From Actinoallomurus soli (GTDB taxonomy: Bacteria; Actinomycetota; Actinomycetes; Streptosporangiales; Streptosporangiaceae): a stretch of DNA of 64,000 nucleotides. Shown in pieces: positions 26,350 through 33,806 of the stretch (positions within the stretch are counted from its first letter, which is position 1; the number at the start of each line of letters is the position of its first letter). A program made the translations under genes and the position numbers. Location of the stretch: assembly GCF_024055715.1 (NCBI RefSeq), contig NZ_JAMXMV010000008.1, positions 62,001 to 126,000 on the forward strand, written 5' to 3'. The notes under the pieces are model-generated. The model was given only the letters and a program-made list of their open reading frames with translations, was not told where the DNA came from and ran no database searches.

Positions 26350-26786
26350 CGCTCCCGGCGGAGCGTCGCCTTCATCGCCCGGTTCAGCCACGGCGTCATC
26401 AGGGCCCAGGTCAGCGCCATGGCGACCGCGCTGATGGTCGAGGGGTACGGCAAGTCCGCCAGCGAGGCGACGACGTACAGCCCGATGAAGACGGTGATCA
26501 TGGCCCCCATCATCGACAGCACGAGCAGCGCCGACTTGTTCGTGTAGCGAGAGCGGCGCAGTCGCGCCCTGCGCGACCGGTTGGAGATCACGCTCAGGAT
26601 GAGGAGCAGCGCGATACCGGCGGCCTGATAGGGCAGGCTCCGGGAGACGTAGTCGGGGACGGCGCTCACGACGCACAGCAAGAGGGCCACGCTGACGAGG
26701 TACCACCGGGGCACCGGCCCGAGGGCGGCCTCGGTCGTCTGGTCCTCGCGGTTCCGGATCTCGCGCAGGGCGTCTTCTGGAGTCAT
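26346..26786 (-). CDS. Four-helix membrane protein co-encoded with a winged-helix regulator
   Basis: 146 residues with four hydrophobic helices (about 27-48, 51-67, 85-107, 112-130) and basic loops such as RSRRARLRRSR. GGAGGAAG precedes the ATG at 26786. No family function is known to me; similar small membrane proteins often sit beside 100-residue MarR-like regulators. It is the first gene of a two-gene operon with the regulator. Confidence 0.75.
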   Translation of the reverse strand: MTPEDALREIRNREDQTTEAALGPVPRWYLVSVALLLCVVSAVPDYVSRSLPYQAAGIALLLILSVISNRSRRARLRRSRYTNKSALLVLSMMGAMITVFIGLYVVASLADLPYPSTISAVAMALTWALMTPWLNRAMKATLRRER

Positions 26787-26805
26787 GCTTCCTCCCGTAC
26801 AGCTC

Positions 26806-26850
26806 ACTTTCCTCTCAGGAAAGTAGCACGTGCTTTCCTGAGAGGAAAGT
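26806..26850. promoter_or_regulatory. Twin 19-bp operators forming a perfect 18-bp inverted repeat
   Basis: Site one (26806-26824) is ACTTTCCT-CTC-AGGAAAGT, perfect. Site two (26832-26850) is GCTTTCCT-GAG-AGGAAAGT, one base off. The two are mirror images: 18-bp perfect arms, 26806-26823 and 26833-26850, around nine bases that include GCACGTGC. Centres are 26 bp apart. They lie 20 bases upstream of the membrane protein/regulator operon and 50 bases before the divergent oxidoreductase gene, so one regulator could control both. Confidence 0.75.
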
Positions 26851-26886
26851 AGGTGTGGCGGCCCGCCTCCGCCGCGCCGGCCGCGT

Positions 26887-26892
26887 TAGGGT
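26887..26892 (+). promoter_or_regulatory. -10 box TAGGGT, probable leaderless promoter of the LLM oxidoreductase
   Basis: TAGGGT ends seven bases before the ATG at 26900. The twin operators end 36 bases upstream, over the expected -35 zone or just above it. Confidence 0.45.
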
Positions 26893-26899
26893 CGGCAGA

Positions 26900-27712
26900 A
26901 TGAGATTCGGTGTTTCGACCTTCGTGACCGATGAGGGCATCGCGCCTGCCGACCTCGGCCGGGCGCTGGAGGAGCGCGGGTTCGCGTCGCTGTTCGTCGC
27001 CGAGCACACCCACATCCCGGTGAGCCGCGAGACGCCGTACCCGGGCGGCGGGGACCTGCCGCGCATCTACTACCGCACGCTCGACCCGATCGTCGCCCTG
27101 ACGGCGGCGGCCGTCGTCACCGAGCGGCTCACGCTGGGCACCGGGATCGCGCTGATCCCGCAGCGCGACCCGATCGTGTTCGCCAAGGAGGTCGCCTCGC
27201 TCGACTTCATCTCCGGCGGCCGGACCGCGCTCGGCATCGGCGGCGGCTGGAACCGCGAGGAGATGCGCGACCACGGCACCGAGCCGAAGACCCGGATGGC
27301 CCTCATGCGCGAGCGGGTCCTCGCCATGAAGGAGATCTGGGCGAACGACGAGGCGGAGTTCCACGGCGAGCACGTCGACTTCGACCCGATGTTCTCCTGG
27401 CCCAAGCCGGTACGAACGCCGCCGGTCCTGGTCGGCGGCTGGGGGCCGAAGACGTTCGACCGGGTCCTGGACTACGGCGACGGGTGGATGCCGATCGCCG
27501 AGGACCCCGCCCGCATCGCCGAGGGCGTCAGGGAGCTTCGCGAGCGCGCCGGACGCCGCATCCCGGTCACGGTGTACGCCGCTCCCGCGAAGAAAGAGGC
27601 CGTGGACGCGCTGATCGCCGCCGAGGTCGACGAGATCCTGCTGTACCTGCCGACCAAGCCCGCCGACGAGACCCTGAGCCGCCTCGACAGGATGGCCGAG
27701 CTCATCGCCTGA
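26900..27712 (+). CDS. LLM-class (luciferase-like) F420-dependent oxidoreductase
   Basis: 270 residues of the bacterial luciferase-like barrel family. It matches the actinobacterial F420-dependent subgroup: MRFGVSTFVTDEG, LFVAEHTHIPV, LTLGTGIALIPQRDP, FAKEVASLDFISGGR and GIGGGWNREEM. The cofactor is inferred as F420 rather than FMN from this pattern. The substrate is unknown. The divergent regulator operon and the operators between suggest regulated expression. It converges with the aminotransferase gene, leaving three bases between stops. Confidence 0.88.
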   Translation: MRFGVSTFVTDEGIAPADLGRALEERGFASLFVAEHTHIPVSRETPYPGGGDLPRIYYRTLDPIVALTAAAVVTERLTLGTGIALIPQRDPIVFAKEVASLDFISGGRTALGIGGGWNREEMRDHGTEPKTRMALMRERVLAMKEIWANDEAEFHGEHVDFDPMFSWPKPVRTPPVLVGGWGPKTFDRVLDYGDGWMPIAEDPARIAEGVRELRERAGRRIPVTVYAAPAKKEAVDALIAAEVDEILLYLPTKPADETLSRLDRMAELIA

Positions 27713-27715
27713 CGG

Positions 27716-28876
27716 TCAGCCGAGCGCCTGACGGAACCGGTCGCCGAGGCCCGTCAGGCGGTCGACCGGCTCGTTGGCGAAGACCAGCCGCAGGTACCGG
27801 CTCCCACTGGGACCCCAGCCGTCCATGGGCGTGGCCGCCACCTTCGCCCGGTCGAACAGGTGCCGGGACAGGTCGGCCGGGCCGAGCCCCAGCGGTTCGG
27901 TGTCGATGAGCAGCGACCAGCCGCCGTGCGGCCGGACGACCGGGTACGCGGCGAGTTCCCGCAGCACCGTGTCGCAGCGCCGTCCCCACTCGGCGGTGGC
28001 GGCGGCCACGTCGGCGTCGGCGTCCGGCGCGTCCAGCGCGGCGGCGACGGCGTCCTGGGCGAGGCCGACCTGGCAGACGACGTTCGTCAGGCCGACCAGC
28101 CGGATGTCGGCGAGGATGTCGGCCGGGCCGACGACCCAGCCGACCCGCCAGCCGATCATCCGCAGCTCCTTGGAGGCCGACCCGACGGTGATGGTCCGTC
28201 GCGCCAGCCCCTCGTGGGACGCCGGGTGGCTCGGCGGCCGGCCGTCGAACCGGATGCGCTCCATCGCCGCGTTGTAGATCAGCCAGGCGCCGTGGCGCTC
28301 GCAGGCGTCCGCGAGCGCCGCCCAGTGGCGGTCGTCGAGCACGAGACCGGTCGGCATGGCCGGGCCCATCATCAGGACCGCCGCCGTACGCGGGCCGACG
28401 GCGGCCGCGAGCCGCTCCGGATCCACGGACCAGCCCTCCGCCGTGGCCTCGCCCGGAACGAAGCGCGTCACCCCGCCCGCGAGGCGCACCCGGTTCACCA
28501 ATCCGGCGTAGATGGGGTCGCACAGCACGACCTCCTGCCCCGGCTCGACCGTCGCCAGCAGGGTGTTGAGGACGCCGTTCAGCCCGCCGACCACGCTGAC
28601 GCACTCGGTGGCCGGGTCGTACGCGCGCCCGGCGATCCGGCCCACGTGCGCGGCGGCCGCCGTCCGGAGCGATCGGTGCCCCTGAAACGGCAGGTAGCTG
28701 TTGGCCGCGTCGTCGTCGATGGCCGCGCGGGTCACGGCGAGCGCGACGGCGGGCGGCCGCAGGTCGGTGTCGAGGTTCTCCAGCCGCAGGAACTCCGGGT
28801 CGGCGACGGCGTCGGCGGCGTCTCCGATGACGTCCACGCCGATCCCGGGAATGTCGCGGAGCCTGGTGACGGTCAT
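27716..28876 (-). CDS. PLP-dependent aminotransferase (fold type I) with altered active-site residues
   Basis: 386 residues. Lys236 in VGSASKELRMIGWRVGW is the PLP lysine and the substrate Arg lies in YLRLVFAN. Two usually invariant positions differ: MPTG replaces NPTG (about 175-178), and the Asp that pairs with the pyridine nitrogen is Asn202 in LIYNAAMERIRFDG, a GAC-to-AAC type change. The usual Tyr of that motif is Met. The enzyme may be slow or have another role. It is divergent from an XRE-cupin regulator, a common pairing for amino-acid-related genes. Confidence 0.85.
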   Translation of the reverse strand: MTVTRLRDIPGIGVDVIGDAADAVADPEFLRLENLDTDLRPPAVALAVTRAAIDDDAANSYLPFQGHRSLRTAAAAHVGRIAGRAYDPATECVSVVGGLNGVLNTLLATVEPGQEVVLCDPIYAGLVNRVRLAGGVTRFVPGEATAEGWSVDPERLAAAVGPRTAAVLMMGPAMPTGLVLDDRHWAALADACERHGAWLIYNAAMERIRFDGRPPSHPASHEGLARRTITVGSASKELRMIGWRVGWVVGPADILADIRLVGLTNVVCQVGLAQDAVAAALDAPDADADVAAATAEWGRRCDTVLRELAAYPVVRPHGGWSLLIDTEPLGLGPADLSRHLFDRAKVAATPMDGWGPSGSRYLRLVFANEPVDRLTGLGDRFRQALG

Positions 28877-28892
28877 GGGCGACCTCCGTTCG

Positions 28893-28927
28893 CTATGTCG
28901 GTACGGGCATACCACTATGCTGATACG
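28893..28927. promoter_or_regulatory. Direct repeat between the aminotransferase and XRE-cupin genes
   Basis: CTATGTCGGTACG (28893-28905) and CTATGCTGATACG (28915-28927) match at 10 of 13 bases and are 22 bp apart, two helical turns. They lie between the divergent starts at 28876 and 28917, as expected for binding sites of the regulator encoded next door. Confidence 0.5.
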
Positions 28928-29474
28928 CATGGACGTTGGGCAAGTGGTCGGCGGCAATCTGCGGAGGCTGCGCACCGCGGCGGGCATCTCCCTGGCGGAT
29001 CTCGCCGCCGCGGGCGGGATCGGCAAGACGACGCTGCACGGCATCGAGCTGGGCCAGGCCAACCCGACGCTGAGCACGCTGTGGGCGCTGGCCACCGCGC
29101 TGAAGGTGCCGCTCGGCGAGCTGCTCGAAGCACCCGCCTCGGCCGTCGAGGTCGTACGGTCGACGGACGGCCGGCCCCGGGTCGAGGGCGACGCCGTCGG
29201 CGCCCGCCTGCTCCATCGCATCCGGATTCGCGGCACCGTCGAGGTGTACGACATCGAGGTCGCCGAGGCGGAGCAGCACTCGGACGCCCACCTGCCCGGC
29301 GTGGAGGAGTGCCTCGTCGTGACGGAGGGCGGCGTCACGATCGGCCCCGTGGACGCGGTGGCGGAGCTGGAGGCGGGCGACTCCATCCGCTTCGACGCGG
29401 CCCGGCCGCACATCTACCAGGGACGCGGCCCGCACAACCGCGCCGTCCTCCTGATGCTGCACCCCGAGCCCTGA
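28917..29474 (+). CDS. XRE-family regulator with C-terminal cupin domain
   Basis: 185 residues. The helix-turn-helix covers about 10-65 (LRRLRTAAGISLADLAAAGG, KTTLHGIELGQANPTLSTLWALA). The cupin covers about 95-185, with DAHLPGVEECLVVTEG and LEAGDSIRFDAARPHIY. Such proteins sense small molecules through the cupin and regulate adjacent metabolic genes. An internal ATG at 28929 (MDVGQVVGG) is an equally good start. It likely controls the divergent aminotransferase. Confidence 0.88.
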   Translation: MLIRMDVGQVVGGNLRRLRTAAGISLADLAAAGGIGKTTLHGIELGQANPTLSTLWALATALKVPLGELLEAPASAVEVVRSTDGRPRVEGDAVGARLLHRIRIRGTVEVYDIEVAEAEQHSDAHLPGVEECLVVTEGGVTIGPVDAVAELEAGDSIRFDAARPHIYQGRGPHNRAVLLMLHPEP

Positions 29475-29677
29475 CCGGCGGTCCGGGGGCCGGGCCATCA
29501 CGCCTGCCCCCGGCCGGGTCCCTCGCTGGGCCGACGCCCTCCCTTCCACGGGGGAGGTGCGGGTACGGGGCCGCTTGCGATCGTGAAGGCGTGACACACA
29601 GACACCTGTCCGCACGAGGGACACGGCTGAGCACCGCCGTCACTGCCACGCCCGGGGGGCACCCCGCTCGACGCCTC

Positions 29678-30289
29678 ATGGCACGGCTGCACGGCCGGAC
29701 GGCGGCCGGGGTTCCCCGATGGGCGGTGTGGGCGGCGTACGCGACGACGCTGACCGTGCTGCCCTCGTGCGTCTGGAGGATTGCGGCGATCAGCTTCCAC
29801 GCCCCGCTGCTCGAACGGAGCACGGAGCCCGCCCCGGGCCATGGTCCCGTGGTTTTCGGGGGCGTCTGGTACGTCGTCGCGCTCAGCGTCGTCAGCGAGG
29901 CGCTGGCCTATCTCGCCTTCGGGCTGGTCGGCGAATGGGGTGAGAGGATCCCGCACCGGATCCCCGTCCTGGGCGGCCGGCGGGTGCCGATCCTCGCCGC
30001 CGTGATCCCGGCGGGTCTCGGCGCCGTCGCGCTACTGATCTTCCCGTACGCCCTGGTCATGGCCGGACTCGGCCGGATGATCGACGGCGCTCACCGCAGC
30101 GGCCTGGTCGTGCACGGATGGCAGTCCGTCGCGTTCGTCGTCGCGTACGGCCCGCTCGCGGCCTGGGGGCCGCTGCTCGGCCTGCTGACCGTGCACTACT
30201 ACCGTCGCCGCCGGAACCGCGCGGCTCATCCGGGCGTTGACGTCGTGAAGCGCGCCCAGACGACCTTGCCGCCGTCGGCGCCGGGGTGA
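29678..30289 (+). CDS. Hypothetical four-helix membrane protein
   Basis: 203 residues with four hydrophobic helices (about 15-35, 60-80, 105-130, 150-175) and a basic tail (YYRRRRNRAAH). It is related to small actinobacterial membrane proteins of unknown function. The start is uncertain: a GTG at 29591 in the same frame would add 29 residues. Its last 64 bases overlap the end of the HATPase gene on the other strand. Confidence 0.6.
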   Translation: MARLHGRTAAGVPRWAVWAAYATTLTVLPSCVWRIAAISFHAPLLERSTEPAPGHGPVVFGGVWYVVALSVVSEALAYLAFGLVGEWGERIPHRIPVLGGRRVPILAAVIPAGLGAVALLIFPYALVMAGLGRMIDGAHRSGLVVHGWQSVAFVVAYGPLAAWGPLLGLLTVHYYRRRRNRAAHPGVDVVKRAQTTLPPSAPG

Positions 30290-30645
30290 TGTCCCCAGGC
30301 GGTGGACAGCGCCTCGACGATGAACAGGCCGCGCCCGGTCTCGGCGACGAAGTCGGGTCGCCGCGGCTGCGGCCGTCCGGGCGCGTCGTCCCACACCTGG
30401 AGTTCCACGGTGTCGGTGCTCCAGTGCCACTCGATGAGGGCGTGGATCGAGCCCGCCCCGGCGCGCAGTGCGTTGGTCACCGACTCGGTGACGGCCGTCT
30501 GCAGGTCGTCGGCGACGCCGGTCAGGTTCCACCGGGCCAGCACCTTCGCCGCCCACTCCCGCGCCTCGCCCGGTGCGGTCGGCGCGGGAGGCAACTGCCG
30601 GAAGGCGAAGAGCCGTTCATCCGGTGGAGATTCCCGCTCGGTCAT
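30226..30645 (-). CDS. HATPase_c anti-sigma-type ATP-binding protein (RsbW-like)
   Basis: 139 residues, only the GHKL ATPase domain. The N box is AVTESVTNALRAG (about 50-62), with VWDDAPGRP and ETGRGLFIVEAL forming the ADP lid. In actinomycetes such proteins are commonly encoded next to DUF5753-type XRE regulators and DUF397 proteins, as here. A kinase role toward an anti-anti-sigma factor or another partner is inferred, not seen. Its 3' end overlaps the convergent membrane protein gene. Confidence 0.85.
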   Translation of the reverse strand: MTERESPPDERLFAFRQLPPAPTAPGEAREWAAKVLARWNLTGVADDLQTAVTESVTNALRAGAGSIHALIEWHWSTDTVELQVWDDAPGRPQPRRPDFVAETGRGLFIVEALSTAWGHHPGADGGKVVWARFTTSTPG

Positions 30646-30692
30646 GGTCGTCCCGCCTTCTCGTCGGAGATCGTGCGCGTTGCGCAGTCGTT

Positions 30693-30722
30693 CTGTAACA
30701 ATGACCTCACGCTGAGTTACAG
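30693..30722. promoter_or_regulatory. Inverted repeat between the HATPase and XRE genes
   Basis: CTGTAAC (30693-30699) and GTTACAG (30716-30722) are perfect arms 16 bases apart, about 40 bases before the XRE start. The AT-rich arms could hold both -10 boxes of the divergent genes, and the repeat is a candidate site for the XRE protein. Confidence 0.5.
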
Positions 30723-30762
30723 GGAAGATTCAATTCGACCTTCGAACCCCCCGGAGGCAGCG

Positions 30763-31590
30763 ATGACCGCAGCCGAGAACCTCGACCCCGACGAGTCCCT
30801 CTGGAATGCCATCGCCTTTCATCTGCGGTACGAGCGCCAGAAGCGTGGAATGTCGCAGACCGAGGTCGGCAACATCATCGGCGTCAACAAACATGGGGTT
30901 TCAAACGCCGAAGCGGGCCGCAACAAGGTCACCAGCGCCCAGGCCGCCCGCCTCGACAAGGCCTGGGACACCGGCGGCCTCTTCTTGAGACTCCGCCGCT
31001 TCGCCCGCCTCAGCCACAACCCCGACTGGCCCGCCCGCGTCGACCGATACCAACGCGATTCCGACCAGCTCAAGATCTTCTACAACAGTTTCGTCCCGCT
31101 TCCTTTCCAGACGGAGGACTACGCCCGCGGACTTCTATCCGCTGGCCACAGCGCAGGACTGATCGATGACCTCGAGGCTGCCCTTCTGCGACGAATGGCC
31201 CACCAGGCGGCGATCCTGGAACGCCGCCCTCAGCCGCCGCTCATCTGGGCCGTCCTGGACGAGGCCGCATTACGGCCAATGGGGGGCCCGGCAGTCATGA
31301 AGGCCCAGTTCGAGCACCTGATTCATTGCAGCAGGCTGCCGCATGTTTCTTTGCGTATCGTCCCCCTCACGGCTGCTCCGCATATCGGCATCGACGGCTG
31401 GTTCTGGTTCTTCGAGCTTCCCGGCCGGCGTCTGGCTGCATTCGCCGGGACGACCCTCGATGTCGGCCGAGTGATCGACGACCCCGCAGAGGCCGTCAGC
31501 GTGGCCATCCGATTCGACCGGCTCGCCGCACAGGCGTTGAATGAGGATCAGACCCGTGACCTCTTGTTGAGGATGGCTGAGGACCTATGA
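30763..31590 (+). CDS. XRE regulator with DUF5753 domain (WhiJ-like)
   Basis: 275 residues. The helix-turn-helix covers about 20-75 (LRYERQKRGMSQTEVGNIIG, VSNAEAGRNKVT). DUF5753 follows from about 85 to 270 (YNSFVPLPFQTEDYARGLL, RMAHQAAILERR, IVPLTAAPHIGIDGWFWFFE, FAGTTLDVGRVIDDP). GGAGG precedes the ATG. Members with this layout, with a downstream DUF397 gene, act in development or antibiotic regulation in Streptomyces. The ATGA overlap with the DUF397 frame shows coupling. Codon use is less GC-biased than in core genes nearby. Confidence 0.9.
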   Translation: MTAAENLDPDESLWNAIAFHLRYERQKRGMSQTEVGNIIGVNKHGVSNAEAGRNKVTSAQAARLDKAWDTGGLFLRLRRFARLSHNPDWPARVDRYQRDSDQLKIFYNSFVPLPFQTEDYARGLLSAGHSAGLIDDLEAALLRRMAHQAAILERRPQPPLIWAVLDEAALRPMGGPAVMKAQFEHLIHCSRLPHVSLRIVPLTAAPHIGIDGWFWFFELPGRRLAAFAGTTLDVGRVIDDPAEAVSVAIRFDRLAAQALNEDQTRDLLLRMAEDL

Positions 31591-31748
31591 CGGCTTGGCG
31601 TAAGAGCAGTTACACCACCGGAGGCGGGGGCGCGACCGAATGCGTCGAAGTGGCGATCCTCCCGAGCGCTGACGAGGCTGTAGATGTCGGTCAGTCGTCG
31701 GCTTTGGTGAGGGAGCGGATCGAGGGGCGCAGGATTTCGACGATCTGA
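31587..31748 (+). pseudogene. Truncated DUF397 gene
   Basis: Starts with ATGA overlap on the XRE gene and reads MTAWRKSSYTTGGG, then ATECVEVAILPSADE, the usual first half of DUF397 (WRKSSYS, CVEVA). After about residue 32 the similarity ends. The expected second half (VAVRDSKDP and an FxxxEWxAF end) is missing, and the frame runs 21 residues into the antisense of the TetR gene before stopping. Total is 53 residues against about 60-70. It seems cut by a rearrangement near 31685-31695. DUF397 proteins work with DUF5753 regulators, so this system may be impaired. Confidence 0.75.
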
Positions 31749-32242
31749 TCCGGGTCGGCGTCGGCCAGGTGGTCCAGTTTGATCAGGTGCCGGCCGACGG
31801 CGACGCCGATGAGGACCGCGCTGACCACGGCGGCGCGCAGGTCGGCCTGGTCGTCGGGGATGGCCTCGCTGATCCGCCCCCAGTGGTCGTGGGACGCGGC
31901 CCGTACCTCATGGGCTGCCTCGGGGTGGGTGAGCATCGACCGTAGGACGGCCAACGACTCGACGGGTTCGTCCGCGAGTGAACTGCGGAGAAGATCGAGT
32001 AGTTGCTCGGCCACCTGTTCCGGTGTGCCGCCGCGGATCGGGGGAGTCCCGCGCTCGGTGGCCCGTGCGAAGAGTTTCTCCTTGCTGCCGAAGTAGTGCA
32101 TGACCAGGCCCGGGTCCACTTCGGCGGCCGTCGCCACGGCGCGGATCGTGGTCCGGTCATAGCCGGTCTCGGCGAACAGTCGGCGAGCCTGCGCCAGGAT
32201 CCGCGCCTCGGTGTTGCGCCGCTGCTCGGCTCTGGTGCTCAC
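31691..32242 (-). CDS. TetR-family regulator
   Basis: 183 residues. The helix-turn-helix RTTIRAVATAAEVDPGLVMHYFGSKEKLF (about 30-58) belongs to the large TetR group with a TetR_C_17-like C-terminus (LRSMLTHPEAAHEVRA). The GTG start is six bases after a TAGAAT -10 box on the minus strand, so the mRNA is probably leaderless. The last 58 coding bases overlap the remnant DUF397 frame. It is divergent from the SnoaL-like gene. Confidence 0.87.
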   Translation of the reverse strand: MSTRAEQRRNTEARILAQARRLFAETGYDRTTIRAVATAAEVDPGLVMHYFGSKEKLFARATERGTPPIRGGTPEQVAEQLLDLLRSSLADEPVESLAVLRSMLTHPEAAHEVRAASHDHWGRISEAIPDDQADLRAAVVSAVLIGVAVGRHLIKLDHLADADPDQIVEILRPSIRSLTKADD

Positions 32243-32248
32243 GCGGTG

Positions 32249-32310
32249 ATTCTACGGGCGTTGAATCGCGGGCAATTTCGTTCTACAGTCGTTGAATGAG
32301 TTGTTCAACG
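32249..32310. promoter_or_regulatory. Operator region of the TetR/SnoaL pair, with leaderless -10
   Basis: A 17-bp direct repeat TTCTACNGNCGTTGAAT occurs at 32250-32266 and 32281-32297 (15 of 17 identical). The second copy also begins an inverted repeat, CGTTGAA (32290-32296) and TTCAACG (32304-32310). The first copy overlaps TAGAAT (minus strand, 32254 to 32249), the TetR gene's own -10. This suits autorepression and control of the downstream plus-strand gene. Confidence 0.6.
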
Positions 32311-32331
32311 ATTGTTCAATGGAGGTGCGAG

Positions 32332-32733
32332 GTGGAAGGTCCGCTAGAGGTGCTGGAGCGCCGGCGGCGTGCGCTCCTCGACGGAGACATGGAGGCGTTC
32401 GCCGGTCTCTTCGCGGAGGACGGCGTGCTGGAGATGCCGTTCGTCGTCGACGGCCTCCCCTCGCGGCTGGAGGGCCGGGAGGCGATCCGGGAGTTCTCGA
32501 CGAGCGCCGGCGGGATCCCGTTCGAGGTCGTCGAGCTCCGCACCGTACAGGTCCACCAGACGTCGGACCCCGAGGTGGTGATCCTCGAACTGGTCAGCGT
32601 CGCGCGGCTCACCACCACGGGAGAGACGTTCGAGGTGCCCTGCATCCAGGTCTTCCGGATCCGCGACGGCCGGATCGTCCTCTTCCGCGACTACGTGGGC
32701 GCGAACGCGCTCCCGGACGTGACCGCCGCCTGA
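32332..32733 (+). CDS. SnoaL/NTF2-like protein
   Basis: 133 residues from a GTG with GGAGG seven bases upstream; an in-frame ATG at 32296 lies inside the operator and is less likely. The protein has the NTF2-like cone fold pattern: LEVLERRRRALLDGDMEAFAGLFAEDGVLEMPF, then GREAIREFST and FRIRDGRIVLFRDYVG. Such proteins are small isomerases or hydrolases, or binding proteins. The substrate is unknown. It is probably repressed by the divergent TetR. Confidence 0.85.
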   Translation: MEGPLEVLERRRRALLDGDMEAFAGLFAEDGVLEMPFVVDGLPSRLEGREAIREFSTSAGGIPFEVVELRTVQVHQTSDPEVVILELVSVARLTTTGETFEVPCIQVFRIRDGRIVLFRDYVGANALPDVTAA

Positions 32734-32849
32734 ATCCACTGGTGCGATGACCACGAACGTTCGCCGGATCGGATGAGAGTCCCGGCGCTGTCCTGGGCCG
32801 GCGCTGCCGGCCGTACGGACCACGGGAGCGGGTGGGTCCGTCATTGGCC

Positions 32850-32889
32850 CTGTCGCCTCGGCAGGGATTCGTTCCTGCTGGGGCGACAG
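32850..32889. terminator. Hairpin between the convergent SnoaL and MerR genes
   Basis: CTGTCGCC (32850-32857) pairs with GGCGACAG (32882-32889), and GCAGG with CCTGC inside, separated by a small internal loop and an eight-base terminal loop. It lies in the middle of the 243-base gap (32734-32976), in which I see nothing else. Confidence 0.6.
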
Positions 32890-32976
32890 CGTCGGATCGC
32901 TTGGGGGCGGCCCCGGGAGGGGCCGGCCGGGCGCCACCGGACCCGGTCAACGTCTGCGATCACCGCACTGGCTTGA

Positions 32977-33762
32977 TCAGGAGTCGGGCGGATCCGCCAG
33001 CCGCTTCAGCCGGGTCCAACCGGCCCAGCCACGTTCGCGCATCAGGTCCAGCATCCGCTGCGCCCGCGGGTCGGACTCGAGGGCGAGCGCGTCCAGGAGG
33101 TCGAACGACAGCTCGTCGTTCGCCATCTCGCCGAGGTCGATCTCACCGGAGGCGTATGCCTGCTCGGCCATGCCGGCCATGATGTCGGCGGCTTCTCGCA
33201 GACGCGGGTCGTCGTCGCCCGCGTCGCTTTCGATGATCTCCGACAGGACCTTGTAGAGCCGTACGACTCGCGGATCATCGAGCTGGGCGAGTTTTCCGGG
33301 CATGAACTCGTGGACGAGATCGGGCCAGCGAGCCACGATCAGGATCCATCCGTCCCGCTCGGCCTCCACCATCCGCTCTGACACCCCGATCTCCCGGAGC
33401 CGGTCCAGGTAGAAGACCACCTCCGGTGGGAGCGCCAGACTGTCTCCGGCGGCGAGCTGCGCGATCTGCCTTCGGCTGGTCTGAAGCCGTTCGATCTCGT
33501 CGCGCAGGCGGCTGTCGATCCTCTGGACGGCTTCGGCGAAGGTCGCTTCGTCGGCTTCGAGCATCTGACCGATCTGCGACAGTGGCACGCCGGCGTCGGC
33601 GAGGATATGGATCTTGATGAGGGTCACGACGGCCTTCGCGCCGTACCGCCGGTAACCCGAGGCGTCCCGCTCCGGCTCGGGCAGCAGGCCGATCTGGTGG
33701 TAATGCCGCACCGCTCGCGCCGTGACGCCGGCGTACGCCGCCAGTTGACCGATCGTCAGCAT
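32977..33762 (-). CDS. MerR-family regulator
   Basis: 261 residues. The N-terminal MerR domain (MLTIGQLAAYAGVTARAVRHY, IGLLPEPERDASGYRRYG) is followed by a dimer helix and a long C-terminal effector domain of about 150 residues, of the kind seen in drug-sensing MerR proteins next to ABC exporters. It is 44 bases downstream of the ABC permease, same strand, so the three genes may be one operon. The MerR-type palindrome in front of the ABC genes is the likely target. Confidence 0.88.
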   Translation of the reverse strand: MLTIGQLAAYAGVTARAVRHYHQIGLLPEPERDASGYRRYGAKAVVTLIKIHILADAGVPLSQIGQMLEADEATFAEAVQRIDSRLRDEIERLQTSRRQIAQLAAGDSLALPPEVVFYLDRLREIGVSERMVEAERDGWILIVARWPDLVHEFMPGKLAQLDDPRVVRLYKVLSEIIESDAGDDDPRLREAADIMAGMAEQAYASGEIDLGEMANDELSFDLLDALALESDPRAQRMLDLMRERGWAGWTRLKRLADPPDS

Positions 33763-33806
33763 GCCGTGATCCTGCCTCAACTCGCCCGGACCGGGTCGGC
33801 GCCGGC

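Noticed and set aside
27860-29590. Plus-strand open frame leading into the four-helix membrane protein
   Set aside because: Its first part is antisense to the aminotransferase and out of frame with the XRE-cupin gene. Only the last 200 or so codons look like protein.
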